Shown here piece by piece: positions 14,143 to 28,346 of a DNA stretch of 64,000 bases. The notes under the pieces are model-generated. The model made no database searches. It saw only the letters and a list, made by a program, of their open reading frames with translations, and had not been told where the DNA came from. The position numbers and the translations under genes were made by a program. The stretch comes from Acanthacorydalis orientalis (lineage: Eukaryota; Arthropoda; Insecta; Megaloptera; Corydalidae): positions 17,805,026 through 17,869,025 of the forward strand of contig CM068321.1 of the NCBI GenBank assembly GCA_034766995.1. The letters are read 5' to 3'. Positions within the stretch are counted from its first letter, which is position 1. The number at the start of each line of letters is the position of its first letter.

Positions 14143-16970
14143 ATGGCTACCCCGAGGAAGTTTAGTGAAAAAATAGCGCTTCACAATCAGAAACAGGCCG
14201 AGGAAACGGCAGCATTCGAACAGATAATGCGTGAAGTGTCCGATGCTACGGCCAAGGTATGCAAAACCTGCACAACACCTCACGATGTCAAATAGTGTTA
14301 CCAAATCAAGACGTAAACAACGTCTATAATTGCCATTATGTACTGTATACATGTATTCTTTTTTTGTTGTTGTCATTTTATTTTATGATAAACTTCAGTA
14401 GTAAACTCGAAATGACTAACTGATCGCATGAACGAATCTGATATTTAACGAAACGTGCTCTTTCCTGTTTCTGTTTACTTATTAGGTTCATAACAAAAAT
14501 ATTTTGACACCTGTGTTCTGCATGTTTGTATGATCTTTTGGACAAAGTGCGTCCGTGTTGACGATGCTCTGAGAAAACATCATTGACCTAACAGTCCCAT
14601 CCTTATTAGTCGAGACCGTCGGTCCACGATTTCGGTGCTGAAAATTAGAAAATATCAAGTGCCGAAACGACTAAACAATCGTTACGAGCACTCATATTCT
14701 CTGTGTTTTGTGGTTGCAAGGTGCTTTGTGTGTCAGGGATAGCGGTGCTTGCTTGCAGGTGGTGCCGATGTCTTCCGCTAAACACACCCTGCGAATTAAT
14801 CAGTCGCTCGGCGCGTTCCGCGGGGGCTCCCTGCCGAACGTGTCCGCCGGTGCCAGTTCTCCGAACTCAACCGTCAGCCAACGTGGCCCTGACCATAAGG
14901 TCAGTAGGGGTGTCTTGCGTTGGCATGCTCCTACCATTATCGAAAGTGCTACGAATGTCATTGTGTAGTGAATATGAAGCTTTCAGTGATTATTTATCAT
15001 TGTGTTAGAGTGAAAATATCTCAGCCCATCAGTTTGAAATTTCATTTTTTTTTTATAACCCTGTAAGTGACTCCTTGAGTTTAACTTGGTCTTTAAAAAG
15101 GTATCAAAAGTAACAGCGATAAGTTCATTTCGCTTTTAAATTATTTTCACTTGATTTTAAATCTTATATTTAAAAATATTGTAGAAGATTAAGTCTCGAT
15201 ATTTTCTACGAAAGCAAATATTTTTATATATATTATATTCCCATTATTTTATTGTATTGTAAAATAATGATTATTGTTTTATATTCTTAGCAACCTTTTC
15301 CACCTTAAAAACAAATGATAATTTAACAGTTTTGTTAAATGAATCAAAATCGATCACTGAATTTTTTCTTTTAAGAGTTAAGATACATCTTTATTTTTAT
15401 AAATGTTGAACATCGTTTATCTCATAGTCAGATAATCTTTTTTTTTCCAAAAATATTTGAACAACTGATCAAAAAATAAAAGTAAGTTTAATGTATTATG
15501 ATTTACAATTCATTTTTCATAAATTTATCAATAATAGTTGCCAGCAATAATTCCTATTAACTATAATTTATATTTGGTAATTTATAAATTGAACCTAAAC
15601 TTAAAATTTTTGTTATTGTGTTTATAGATTTTTTTTGTAATTATTTTCTTCTCATTTAAGAAACAAATGTTGAAATCTGTATTTTCTAAATTTATTTGTA
15701 TTTTATTTCACAAAACCAAAACAAAATATAAGTAAATGAGATTACTACTGGCATTTAATAGATAGTGACTTTCGTGACACTATGTATATATATAGTTCTT
15801 TTTGAAAAACATGTAATTATGTAAAAAAAACATTAGTTATGTACTACATTTACCATGAAAGTTTGAATGTTTTGAAATTTAAAAAAAAACGATTCTTCTA
15901 TTTTTAATGTATATGCTCTATTTCTTGAAAATTGCTTCAAGAAATATAAGAATGCTGTTTGTTGATGATTTTTATACAATTTGATTTTTTTAATGTGAAA
16001 GTTAAATTTCATCAGATCCTATAGTCTGACTGTAGTGTCAATGTTGCATGGTATGTTAAAATATTTATTGCCTCTTCATTTTTATATCCATACTTATTAC
16101 ATTTTTTAATTTAACTGTTTTAGGTACTCTACTTTTCTACATTTTTTTATATGCAAATTATGAACATCTATGTACAAAATCTAAATATTTAACTAGATCA
16201 GTTCAGATAAAAAAAGAGTTACAAGAGTGATTTGAATTTTATTTGCCAGTGATGCTGCTAATAAAATATTGAATATGTAATATATAATTAAAATTAATGA
16301 AGTTATTGAAGATAATTTAATACTTCTGATGGAATGAAAACATCGTTTTTGTACTAAATTATTCATGCTATCGTTTTTGTCATTTTTAATTAACATAATA
16401 TAGTTTAATAAATAAATTCATTATATTTTTTAATTTTTATAATCAGTTTTATGTAAGGACAAATTAGTTTTAAAAATGAAAGAATTTAATTAGCAATTTA
16501 TTTTATCAGTTTATGAGTAATACTATTGTTTTCTGTTTATCAAACATTGAGAGTAATTATTGTTTAATTACAATTTACAATACAAATCAATTATTTATAG
16601 TGATAACATATTTAAAACAATCTGTAAAAGGAAATACTAATCATATATTGATATTTAAATACATGTATATTCTCTACTATAATGGGTGAATAACTATAGC
16701 ACTCATAAGGAGTATTTTTTTTCAATACACTAAGTAATTAAAATATTTATTTATTTTAATATTCAAAAGCTTATTTTATTATGGTTTTTTTTAATGAAAT
16801 TTTTACTATTTTAGTAAATATTATATATATTTGATTTTTATACATATAAAATTAATATTTAGCTTTTTCAAATCTATTTAAATATACTTTTCTGCCTTTT
16901 TGTAAAGTGTTTATATGTAATGCTTTTGCTTGCATATTTGTAGATATCAATGTGGGTTATACACACACAC

Positions 16971-17029
<59 letters not shown>

Positions 17030-20000
17030 GATATTTTGTATACATGTGTGTATATTTACATAGTTATATTAAAAACATGGAACAGTGGATTGTAATTATT
17101 TATTTTGTTCTTAAGGTTTAATTTATGTAATACACTTTCATATTCTAAATATCTTTTTTTCTGTCTTCTAGCCACAAAGATATGTTTGATTCTAAAAAAT
17201 AAACAGAATTTGTAATTTCCATTGTAATTTTCATAATCTGTACAAAGTTTAGATTGAAAATGATTAAGTGAATTAAAACTCATATGTTATAATGATTATT
17301 ATATTAATGTTCAGTTCATATTTAAAAAAAAAATCAAAATTTAATGAACAGTGTTGTTTGTAATAATTTAATTGTTGTTAAAATATATAAATAATATTAG
17401 TGGTACAGTTACTGTTCGTTTTTAATATAACACTATTTTGTATTCAAATTAAATTGCATTTAATATAAAAGTAAAGTTAGAATTTTTTGATATATTTGAA
17501 ATATAGGTGTTAATTTATTTTAATAATAGAACTTTAAGAACTGTATAAAATTGATCAAAATGTTTGTTTTTGAAATGTTGCATTTGTTTCTTTTTGAAAA
17601 TCAATTAACTGTAATTTAAATATTTTAATTGTTTGTCTTTTTTAAGGTCCGTTATATTATTAATATTTATTTCTAATTAATACATGTACCTTTTCTATAA
17701 ATGTTTTTTGCCTAAATGTTATGGTGTGATGCTTATATGTTTCTCATAAAAAAAAAACAAAGGAAATTAACTAATTATTAACCATTAATGTTTTTTTTTT
17801 ATTAATTTTTATTATGTATAAATATAATGCATGGAAAATATATTATGCATGCATTTTTCTTTATTTTAAAACTAATACTACTTTTATTTATTTACATTTG
17901 TAAAAATGCAATTATGTCTTATATGATTAAATACTGAAGGTTTTTTTCTTCAATAAAATGCCTGATTCTGTATCTTTATATATGCTTCTTCTTCTACAAA
18001 ACCTATGGTTTTGTTTAAAAGAATGAATGGTCACTCAGAATGTTTTCTTTGATAATATTCCCACATAGACTATATCACATAGAATAGTGTATTTGTATTT
18101 TTAATTCTGAGATCTGTTCTAATAACAGTTTTTAAAAATCTCTGTGAACGTAGCCCGAGGATAACAACCCGCTAACTCAACTCAATTTCGGAACAACATT
18201 AAACAGTTTAGAGGGGATAAAGCGAAGCATATCGGCGAGGGAAAGCCGAGGGAGATCTGTCGGCGGCGGTCCAATCCGAGCACGGCCCAATGAAAGAAAA
18301 ATGGATACGTCGCCGTATTCAAGTGGACCGTACCTTAGTCCGCCGCCTGATACAAGTTGGAGGCGGACTAACAGCGACTCAGCATTACATCATTCAGCCA
18401 TGCAAGGCATAGTTGGTGATTGTAGTAATCTTCAACGTAGACAAGCAGATTCAATAGGCAGCCGGTGGAGTATTAATCAAAAAGACACTACAGAAAACAA
18501 CGACCAAAGACCAAGGTCATCATGTGATGTACCTAGAGTTCCAGGAATTAAGTGAGTTAGATTTAAAAATTAGTTTTTTTTTTATATATAAGTAGTGAAA
18601 AAATAGTGTGAATTGCTTTAAACAGTGTTTTTCAATGATTAGTTAAAGAAAAGTAAAGTAGGAGTTCATCATGTTAATTGGAACAAATATACAATGGATC
18701 TATGTATTTAATAAATGTGCAATTTTTTAGTATATATCCTTCAACACAAGAACCCGGCACAATACAGATACCAATCGGCAATAACACGGGATCATTACCA
18801 GATCTTACAAGTGTACATTTTCCTTCACCTCTTAATACACCAATAGACAATGAAGCTGATCATAGCAGCTCACCTTATAGTTCGGTAAATATTAGTTTAT
18901 TATATGGTATTTAGAAGTCTGTATATATGTCTCTATTTAAATGTTTTGATATTTAAAAGTAACTGTTCAAAAAATTCTGATGTATACAATTCATTTTTAG
19001 AGTCCAATAAGCGCGAGTCCAGCAACATTGTCTCCTACTAGTTTACCGACAAGGCAGCCATCGGCGCGTTTCCAATTCTCTCCTGGCGCAACAGCACGAG
19101 CGACAAGTCCTCTTGTATCAACACATCAAGTAATCCTTTTCTTTGTGAATTCATAAATATGTATTTTTTGTTTTGTGTTTAAAATATGTTTCACACCTCT
19201 TTAATTTATGTAGATTTTTTGTTTTGTTTTTCGTTGTTTTATTTTTATTTTGCATGCTTTTGTTTTATGTTGTTTCAGAACCATTTATCTGTTCCTGTAA
19301 ACTCTAGGTACCTACATCACAATAAGGTTAGTTGTGTATTTTTAGTTTTTTCCAAATTCAATTTTTAGATATCACTGTAGTTAGGTTGTATAATATATAA
19401 TTCGCAAAAAATTTTAATATTTAATTTTTTTTCTTCTAGGGTGTTACGTTGGAAAACAATCTTCCTGGTTTTGTAGATCCTACAGAATTCCAACAGTCTC
19501 ATTATAATTTAACTAATGTGTACCAACAACAGTGTTCTCCACCATCACCTTCACCTTCTGTAAGTATATTGTAGAATATTATTTCATTAATTGTATTTTT
19601 TTGCATAAAATCTTTTAAATTAATTGTAATAAAAAGAATGCATTGGAATGACTTAATTTTATGTAAACATGTTCATGAAAAGATAAGTATAAATACATTA
19701 TGTACCAGTGTCCTATGTATAGAATAGTAAGAACAACATTTTTTTTTTACTTTTAATCTGTTAACTTGTTTCAAGTGAGAACGTTGTTGATAATTTTATT
19801 TTGAGGTGTTGTGTCAAATTTTATTCTAGCATCCACAACCTGGAGCAGGGTACCGAAGTCCACAAACCCGGCCCAGTCCTCAATCATCACCAGGCATTGC
19901 TGCAGAAGGAGGAAGGCATTCAGCACCATGCTCACCTGCAGCACCACACAGTCCACTTCCCACAGACAATAGTTACTTCCTTAATCAGGCGTTACTTCAA

Positions 20001-20358
20001 CATCACTTTGAACAATTCTCAATGGTAAGTGATTAATTTTATTTCATAGAATTAGTGTTTAAATATCAAATATATTTTATTTAAATTTTCCAATTTAATA
20101 TGTTTTATGTAGTAATTGATCTATGTTTGTTGTTTATTGCATTGAAGAAAAATATCCATAAAGCTTCTAATTTTTAAAAAAATATCAAAATAATATACTA
20201 TTTGGTTATAGCTAATCAATTTAAACATTAAAAAATGTCTTAGTGAGAAATAAAATTACTGAATTAAAAAAGCACAAGGTAATATTTGCATGTTTGCATG
20301 CAAACAATGTTTCTCCAGTACTTATTTTATATAAATAGTCAAAGAAGTTCAATGTTTT

Positions 20359-20429
<71 letters not shown>

Positions 20430-23400
20430 CAATCAAAAATATTATTTTAAATATCAATATTGTAGATACAAACTACAAATAGTTAATATTGAAGCTATAA
20501 TCATCAAATTGCCATATTTTATTATTATTATTCAACCTCTGATAAAATATATACTGATGTTAAGATATCAACTATAATAATTTAGTGAAAATAAGAATAT
20601 CCATATTATTGAACAATATCCAAAGTCATATAACATAAAAGATTATAGAGTTTGAAAAAAATTATAAGTACAGAAGAAAGAAAAGAAAACATCTTGAATA
20701 TCTTTCAAAGTGCAATAAGTAACATTTTTATTAATTTATATTTTTTTATTTTCATTAAACCCTTATTTATAGAGTTTGAAGTTATGTATTTTTTAATTTT
20801 CATCAAATGCATGCTTTGTTAGTTGTTTAAGTGTATTTATAACAGAATTTTTCTAAATAATTTTACATTAACTTATTTATGGCTTAATATTTAAAGGTTT
20901 TAACAGACACCATGAAAAGAAGTGAAGAAAACAAATATAAGAGTAAAAAAGACATTTAATTTCAATATAATCATTATAGTTTATAAATACTAGCATTTTA
21001 TTTTTCATATTATAATAGAAATACTAATAAAAACAAATGTAGGTGTCTATTCATGTTCTATTTCTGAAAATGTTATTCAGTTTGATAATTTATTTAAAGT
21101 TTAATTTTAAAAAGGGTTCTGAATACAAAAATTATTGTTTGTTTATAATCCACTTAGCTAATTTAAAATGTTATTTATGTGTTATATTACAAAGTAGAAT
21201 TAATTTGGGGACATGTATTATTTAAGAAATGAAGATCATAATTGCATATGTATTTCAGAATACCAGTTATAAATTTATAGTATTTTCTTTTTTTTTGTAC
21301 AAATGAAAACAGACATATAGTATTTAAACAATTATTGATTATATTTTTTACTATTGGGGTTTGAGGAGTGCTTCGACTGCTAAGGTTATTAGTGCCCGTA
21401 TTTTTTACTAGAGAAGTAACCAAAGTTTTCTAATTGATTAAAAAGTATTTAAAGTAAATATCACTATTGATTTTTTAAAATTTTACAAACATTTTTGGAC
21501 ACATCTATTATACAGTCTATCTGTCTAAAGATAAATGTTTGTTGTTAATGTTACATATTCATAAATTACTTAATGTTTTTAAATAATATGTTTTTGAATA
21601 ATAAGCCATAAATACGATTTAAATGTTAAACAATGCAGACAAACAATATCATTTTTAGTTTTATTTTAAATAAAACTTCATTGTTATATGTGTATTATCA
21701 CATACATTTTAAATGTATTTCTGTTTGTATCAAATATTGATCAGAAAATATAAATACATACACACAACTTAGGTAACAAACAAGTGTACTAGTAAATAAT
21801 CATACTAGTGAGTATCTCACTTTTAGAGTACATTTAGAGTAAAACCTTAATAGTTTTGAAAGCACACAACATATTAAAAAGTGCAAATAAAACTACAAAA
21901 ACCGGTAAATTAATGCTGCACTCATTAAAATCACTGTTGAAATCTGTGCATGCTTTCGCAGGGAGTGGTAAGTAGAGTTTGCTTTTCAATGTCGCTATGC
22001 TTCATTCATAACATTTCGTTCTTCAGCTCAGTCATGACGCACACTTCATAAAGTAATGTATCTATCAAAAAAAATATTTTTTGGGTGATACTTATATTGT
22101 TATTTTCTGTATAGAGTTTATTAACTCTCATTAAAATATTAAAGATTAGACGGAGTTTACAAATTTGCATACTTCGAAATTGTTGCGCTGTTTAAATGAA
22201 ACAAAATTTTAGCAAGAATCGAAAAGTATAAAAAATCACAGTAAATTATTATACATAATTAAAGATTAGTTTTAATTGGCAAATTATTTTTACAATTTAG
22301 AATGTAAAAAAATTAAAAAATAGTATTTAATCCGATTTAGGTGCAATCTAAGTGAAATGAACGACCATTACATATTTTGCTAGGAAATATGATTACAAAG
22401 GACTCATGTTGGTTTTGTGTTCAAGTTTTAATAATCTCTTAGTCCATAGACAACTTTCAAATATAATTTATAGTTTCAAAGTAATAGTATAACAAATTCA
22501 TTTGTTTATATTTATATAGCTATTTAGATTAGATTTATTATTTTATATTGCAGTTAAACCCCCCAATAAGTACGTCGTGTAAATAATTCAAGTATGATGG
22601 GATTTAAAGTGATATTTTCATTGGAATATTTCAATACGTTTAAATATTATTAATAAATGTTTTTTTTGCGCGATTTTTTGTAAAATTTTCTAATTTCATT
22701 ATTTAACTGAAATGGTCTGATTATTATAACAATGTACTATTATGCTTGCTGAAAAATAAGTCTGTAACCAACAATTTACCAGCAGTTAATCAATTATATA
22801 TATATTACGTAATGTAATGCAGTATGAGTTCGATTTTGAGAATATTTTGCTTATTGAAAAATTAATTATACATAATGAAAATGTGTAAAAAACTTTTCGT
22901 TCGTTTAATACTAATTTAACAAAATATATAGCAGATATTCTTATTAACTTATTTGAATACAATACAAATTCATAGATTTGTAGATATTTGATGTATTATA
23001 TTCTCTTTATTTTCAAATAAAGAAAATATCAGTGCTTAGATGTGAATTATTGTTTTTTTTTTTCTATTTGAACAATTTGTATTAAATTTAAATCCTGTAA
23101 TTATTACGTCATTTTCATTTATAGAAAATTGACAAAATTGTCTAAAATCTAATCTGCTCTATTTTGCCATTTGATCAGTGTTTAAAATGGAACTTTCTTA
23201 TTGATTAATTTTTATTATTTAATGGATGGAATCGATCAAATGACTAGGAACAGATATGGTTTTGTGGGATGATTAATTTCGTTTCCATAATTCTCATTGA
23301 CATTTTCTTTGCTGGATTTTTATCTGTTTTATGTTAAGACAATTAGTATTAAAAGCTTTAGTTGTTGTTGACATGGGAGTGTGTGTTGGTAGGACTGGGC

Positions 23401-25557
23401 GCAGCTAGTGCAGAGCCTCGTCGAATCGGGCTGCACGTGGACTGCACAAGTGCAGGTGATTAACAAACACCATCATCTAATCTAATTTCGGATACCTTTT
23501 TCTATTTATATATATATATATATACATACATAAATATATATATTTTTTATTATATTGCCTGCGTACCGACACGATCGCTTATGTAGTATTACGAATTTGA
23601 TATCTTTTATAAGTTACGCTCTCCGATCAGGACTGTGCGAGTACTAAATATGCTGTTTATACTTTTTATATATTAGATTCATTCAGATTATTTTTCGAAA
23701 TAGTTTGGATTGTAATTTTTAAAAAAAAACCCGAATACGCTGTGTATATTCGGCTTTATATAAAAAAAGAATCATCGTACTCGCAAGCCTTTTTATACAT
23801 ATATATTAATATTCTAATCTCTTTTGTGGATATTATCGTCTTAATCCGCTAAATTAATTTTGAAAGTTGATAAAGAAGTGTTAACAGATTTGTCATTATT
23901 GAATTTTATAAACTTCAAATTAATGCCTGTTTCTAAACCGATGGTCTAAACATTATTTCAAATAGAACATTAAAATATATAATAGTATAAATTTCAAACA
24001 AAGAAGTGCTGGTAAATCTAAAACGTATTTAAAAAATCATAAAATATTTTTATGTCTCATTATCTTACATAAAATATAGCTAAGTTTACACTTATATGTA
24101 AGTGTGTAAAATAGCTGTATATTGTGCTGTTTTAAGCAGATTTGAATATGTTTGTGTTTGAAATTGATCGCCCTTATTGAAAGCTACAAAACATATTTTT
24201 TTTCTTTTTGATTACATGAAATTAATCTATTTCTATATATTTATATGTACCTTTTTCAAAATAGAATGGTCGAAAATTAAAGAACTGGTTATTCATAATA
24301 GTTTAGTTAATATTTTTGTATATTTTTCAATCATATACGTTAAAGTTTCTGTTTTCTCTATTTTTTTTATGTATTCTATAAAGTTTATTAATACTAAAGT
24401 TCATTTTAGTGTTCAATGTTTGTTGCTCACAGTCAAAGCGAATTATTTCAAATACATTCAAATGAATGCGTGAATTAGCTATTAGCTCATTGTCCTTTTT
24501 CAAAAATCAAAAGAGATTAGTTGTTGGATGTATACATTGAAAGTTCTTATTGCATGCATATGTGTCTACAGTTTATTTTTGTATATTATCATCAGTTCCT
24601 GTGTAGAAGTTATTTACATTTTTTGAATTGTTTCATTAAACAGCTCAACTTTGTTGCATGCTTTTATTTCATTTTCGAAATGCCCTTACAGTTATTTTAA
24701 TGTTCATCATTGCTGCGTATTCTGTGTTTTATAATTCTTATCTTAGTATAATTGTCGAATTTTTTTTATTACTTTTATTCTTATAGCACGTGTTTCAAAT
24801 GGCATCAGAACGGGTCATCCGTTCAGTTTATGTTCTAGTTATATCTTTTTACTGAATGATATCTATCGTGTATTAGATATTTTTGAAGTAAAACAATATC
24901 ATTTGCATTGTAATAACGTTGTTTATTAATTTCTTAAATAATTTTCATATATTTTTATATATAATTATTAAGTATTTTAATGAACTACTCAAGTGGAACG
25001 ACAAAAAATTAATAGAATTATAGTGTTATCCGTAGTTCTAATTTAAACTTATATTTTTTGAATATTTTTTCCGCCAAGTGTTAAATTATAGATATTAACA
25101 ATATTAAAAAATAATACTGAAATAATGAATTTGTTTTTAAATTGAAGAACAAAATATAATTAAATTAAAAATCACATAATAATTCAGAATGAAAATAGTT
25201 ATTTTTTTTTGTGTATAATTTGATTTAAAAAGAATCAAGTTATTAGCCGGTATAAAAATTAGACATGATTAAATATTTAGATTTAAATTTATTCTCATTA
25301 TTGTATTTTCTTTACGTAAAATATTCAGAATTAGTCGTCTTTGATAACTGAAGTGAAAATGAAATACTTTAATGTCGTTAATAATTCTAACTCATTGTTT
25401 TCTCAAATTGTCAGTGTATTCAATATTTTTTTTAAAATTTTATAACAAAATTACTGTAGATATACATTAAATATCAATTTAAAAAAATGTTTACATAGTT
25501 GCACTTAAATAGTTCATATTAATCTTTTATATGGTTATGTAGTTAGTAATTTGTTTA

Positions 25558-25614
<57 letters not shown>

Positions 25615-28346
25615 TATGCAACAAAATTAGGGATTTTTTGTTTTTCTGATAAATAAAATATAAGTAAAGAAATTACTGTTTAAATAAATGGAGCTTTGTG
25701 GAAATTCATGTATACTAAAAAGATTTTATAATTAAAGAATGTGTTGCGAATGATATATAAGTGTAGCTGAATATAAATAGATATATTTCACAAATTAATT
25801 TTTATTTGACCCAGCAAATCTCGACTTTTTTTGTCATAAATATTCAATAATTGAATATCTTTTTATTGTTGTTATATGTATTTCTATGCCACTATCCTCA
25901 AATTGTTCTGCACCTTAATGTTCTGAAGATGATGGAATCATAAACAAAATACACATAGGCAACAATCAAAAATCAATGATTGAACACTTTTGAATAGAAT
26001 TTTTTTCTTTTGAGATTGTTGGGGCGAATGAAAAATTCATTTGTGAAAATGAATTCAGCCACGATGCCAAAACTGTATTGCGACAAATAGAGATATATAT
26101 TCTGTTTATGATTTTTAAATTGAAAAGAATCAATAAATTAAAATTGAGTTGTGTCCATTCAGATTGTATTAAAAAAACATGAAAAGTCTATTTCATTATA
26201 TTTTAAATATGAAAACCTTTGAAAGATCGATTCAAGTCTAAGTTATATAATAATCTTTATTTTTTATAGTTCATATGTATAGTAATTTTTATTTTAAATG
26301 ATTTTAGATATGGTTTTCTTGATTATCTTTTTAGTTTTAAAAATTAAATTGATTGATTATTTGAGGTTTAGAGAACGTTTAAAAATGAAAAATTATTGTA
26401 ATAACAATAATTATTTTACCGTTTATAATTCAACGATAATTTAGTATTTTATGTCACTCTAGTATCTTTTTCGTAAGTTAATATTTAAGAAAAAAATTAA
26501 TTTATTTCTACTATTTGACTACGTCTTAAAAACAATATGTTGTACAAGTTCATTACGGTATTTTATTATTATTGCGTCAAGTTTATTATGATTGGATCGT
26601 TAAATGCGTCTTAAAAATTCACTACTAATAAAATAAGAAAAAAAATGTGAATTTATCTTTAATGTTAAATTTATGTTTAGTGTTTAGATTGTTTTATGAC
26701 TTGTAATTAAATTCCGTATTTTTTTATCTGACTAAAAGCAAGGTGTAATATAACTCTATTGTTTAAAAAAATAATTTTAAATTTCTGCAAGTTTTAAAAA
26801 CATTGTTTTATTTTTAAAAAATAATCAAAGTTCTGTGTCTAATAAATACATTATAAAGCATTTGATTGGTTATTCTATTTTATTAATTCAACAACTAAAG
26901 AATTAATATATTGAAATTAAAATAATTATTATGTATGAATTTGATTAAATATTATATTTTTCGTTCTTATACTTTAATTTTGTTGCGTAGTTGACGCTAT
27001 TGTTATGTCCATGTAGTTTTTTGCTTACATTCAATAGCACATGCATTCGATAATAAATTATTTTAGAAGTGTTCAATGGCAATATTTATTTATTTATAAA
27101 AATGTAATAATGGCTTTGTTTAATCGATTGATATTTTCAGGTGGACACACCCGCGGTTACAAATAATTATTTGGAAAACACGACATCAAATGCGCATTTT
27201 ACACAGGTAAGTACGAAGTGTTAGGTTTTTTAATATTTTTTTTTCTAAACAGTATATATTTTTACATTATGTATAGTTTAAGTTATTGTATGTATGTATA
27301 TATATTACAAAAAAATTGTATGATAAATATAATCCTATATAAAATTATCTTACTGAATTACATACTTTGTGAAAAATATTTTTAAAGTAATTCTACATTT
27401 TTAATTCTTTTTTAGTAAAATATTAAAATTTTAAAAATTAATTTTTTATTCACCTCATAAACAGATATGTTTTTTGTAATCAAATGCAGTAAGCAACAAT
27501 CAAAAACAATCAGCAATAAATTGTAGAATATTTTTATTAGAAAAGCAATTTGGTTTGTGGGAGTGATAGAAAGTTTATTTGTGAAAGTAAGTTTTGTCAC
27601 AGTACTAAAAACTATATTGTTTCATTAGATTTGTTTCAATTTTGTTTTTGTTATAATAAACATCATATTTGAATGATATTATGTAATATTGAGTAATATA
27701 AATTATTTTAATTTAGTTCTCTCTCTGTCTATCTATCTATCTATCTATCTGTCTATATATGTATATATAAGTATTTTAAAATGTTCTTTGTAACATTTTT
27801 TGTAACTCTAGAAATTTATACATGTATTGCTGTAACTATATAAAAATGTATAAATGGAAATGCCTTTAGGCTAATACGGACATATCGAATATCGGCGGAA
27901 ATGAAATAGTCAATGATGGAACCTATTTTAGTACGTCACCTTCTGCAATGCAGTACCCAACAGGTCAGACAAGTTTACACACGACTCCGAACACGCCTAC
28001 CAGTATTCCAGACATCATATTAACAGGTTAGTATAAATACTTATATTTCAATTTCATTATAGTCGAATTAAAGTATAAACTACATAATTAAAATGTGAAA
28101 TATATTTGCCTTTAATGAATATCAAAATAATTCTTTTCAGATTTTTCAAATGCTGGAGATGATTTGTGTCGGCAAGACCTGGCAAAAGAATTAAGTAATG
28201 TAATCACGGGTACAGATTTGTTTCCTGATGAGTTACGTGACGGTCTCGGTCCACTTGATTTTGATGGCTTGCAGATGCTCTCCGACCCAGATATAAATGT
28301 TATATCGGACAATGCTGAAGATCATTTTCGGCTGGATCGATTGTAG
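14143..28346 (+). CDS. CRTC: CREB-regulated transcription coactivator (CRTC/TORC)
   Basis: CRTC moves to the nucleus when dephosphorylated and coactivates CREB. Exons: 14143-14256, 14759-14899, 18154-18551, 18731-18884, 19001-19129, 19279-19326, 19440-19559, 19830-20024, (21962-21967), 23393-23455, 27141-27206, 27870-28026, 28141-28346. All junctions keep frame: 596 residues, or 598 with the microexon. Exon 1 is the CREB-binding domain ([20 protein letters not shown]). Exon 2 has [16 protein letters not shown]. Exon 3 has the SIK/14-3-3 site [11 protein letters not shown] (phosphoserine about residue 159) and [10 protein letters not shown], like the second conserved site. The Ser/Pro-rich middle has short exons. 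The last exon carries the acidic transactivation domain ([14 protein letters not shown]) ending FRLDRL. Exon 3's acceptor has a weak pyrimidine tract. The 23393 exon is placed by frame and splice sites only. Confidence 0.92.
14900..18153 (+). other. CRTC: CRTC intron 2
   Basis: A 3.25-kb AT-rich intron. It contains the (TA)n/(GTAT)n tract at 16974-17030. Nothing else is recognisable. Confidence 0.75.
16974..17030. repeat. (TA)n then (GTAT)n microsatellite
   Basis: A TA tract to 17018 followed by a few GTAT units, preceded by a short (AC)n at about 16960-16970. Lies within CRTC intron 2. Confidence 0.95.
20364..20426. repeat. (TA)n microsatellite
   Basis: A tract of about 63 bases, intronic in CRTC. 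Confidence 0.95.
21962..21967 (+). other. CRTC: Candidate 6-nt microexon of CRTC
   Basis: GGAGTG (Gly-Val) lies between an acceptor GCTTTCGCAG and a donor GTAAGT. It would be a phase-0 insertion between the exons ending ...FEQFSM and starting DWAQL. It is seen only as splice-site spacing, and RNA evidence is needed. Confidence 0.35.
23393..23455 (+). CDS. CRTC: CRTC 63-nt exon, probable cassette
   Basis: A G+C-rich island of 21 codons ([13 protein letters not shown]...AQVQ) in AT-rich intron sequence, bounded by GTTGGTAG and GTGATT. It is phase 0 at both ends, so skipping it keeps the frame. The base composition contrast and open frame support an exon. I do not recognise the peptide from other CRTC proteins. 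Confidence 0.6.
25565..25613. repeat. (TA)n microsatellite
   Basis: A tract of about 49 bases, intronic in CRTC. Confidence 0.95.
25922..26085. repeat. Dispersed repeat family, copy 1
   Basis: It starts TCTGAAGATGATGGAATCAT, includes GGCAACAATCAAAAATCAAT, and ends ATTTGTGAAAATGAATTC...AAAACTGTATTG. Parts recur at 27482-27620 and 61184-61262. Family unknown. Confidence 0.55.
27482..27620. repeat. Dispersed repeat family, copy 2
   Basis: Contains AAGCAACAATCAAAAACAAT and, further on, ATTTGTGAAAGTAAGTTTTG then AAAACTATATTG, in the same order and spacing as copy 1 but more diverged. Lies in the CRTC intron before the 27870 exon. Confidence 0.5.
27726..27760. repeat. (TCTA)n microsatellite
   Basis: Tetranucleotide TCTA units, flanked by CTCTCT, within a CRTC intron. 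Confidence 0.9.

Larger units (their letters stand above)
20025..23392 (+). other. CRTC: CRTC introns around the microexon
   Basis: AT-rich intronic sequence that contains the (TA)n at 20364-20426 and the candidate microexon at 21962. No other coding segment was found. Confidence 0.7.
23456..27140 (+). other. CRTC: CRTC intron of 3.7 kb
   Basis: AT-rich. It holds short TA tracts near 23508-23545, the (TA)n at 25565-25613, and one copy of a dispersed repeat at 25922-26085. No exon was seen. Confidence 0.7.

Noticed and set aside
14020..14376. Minus-strand 118-codon frame at the CRTC start
   Set aside because: It is antisense to the CRTC CREB-binding exon and 5'UTR, with no recognisable domain.
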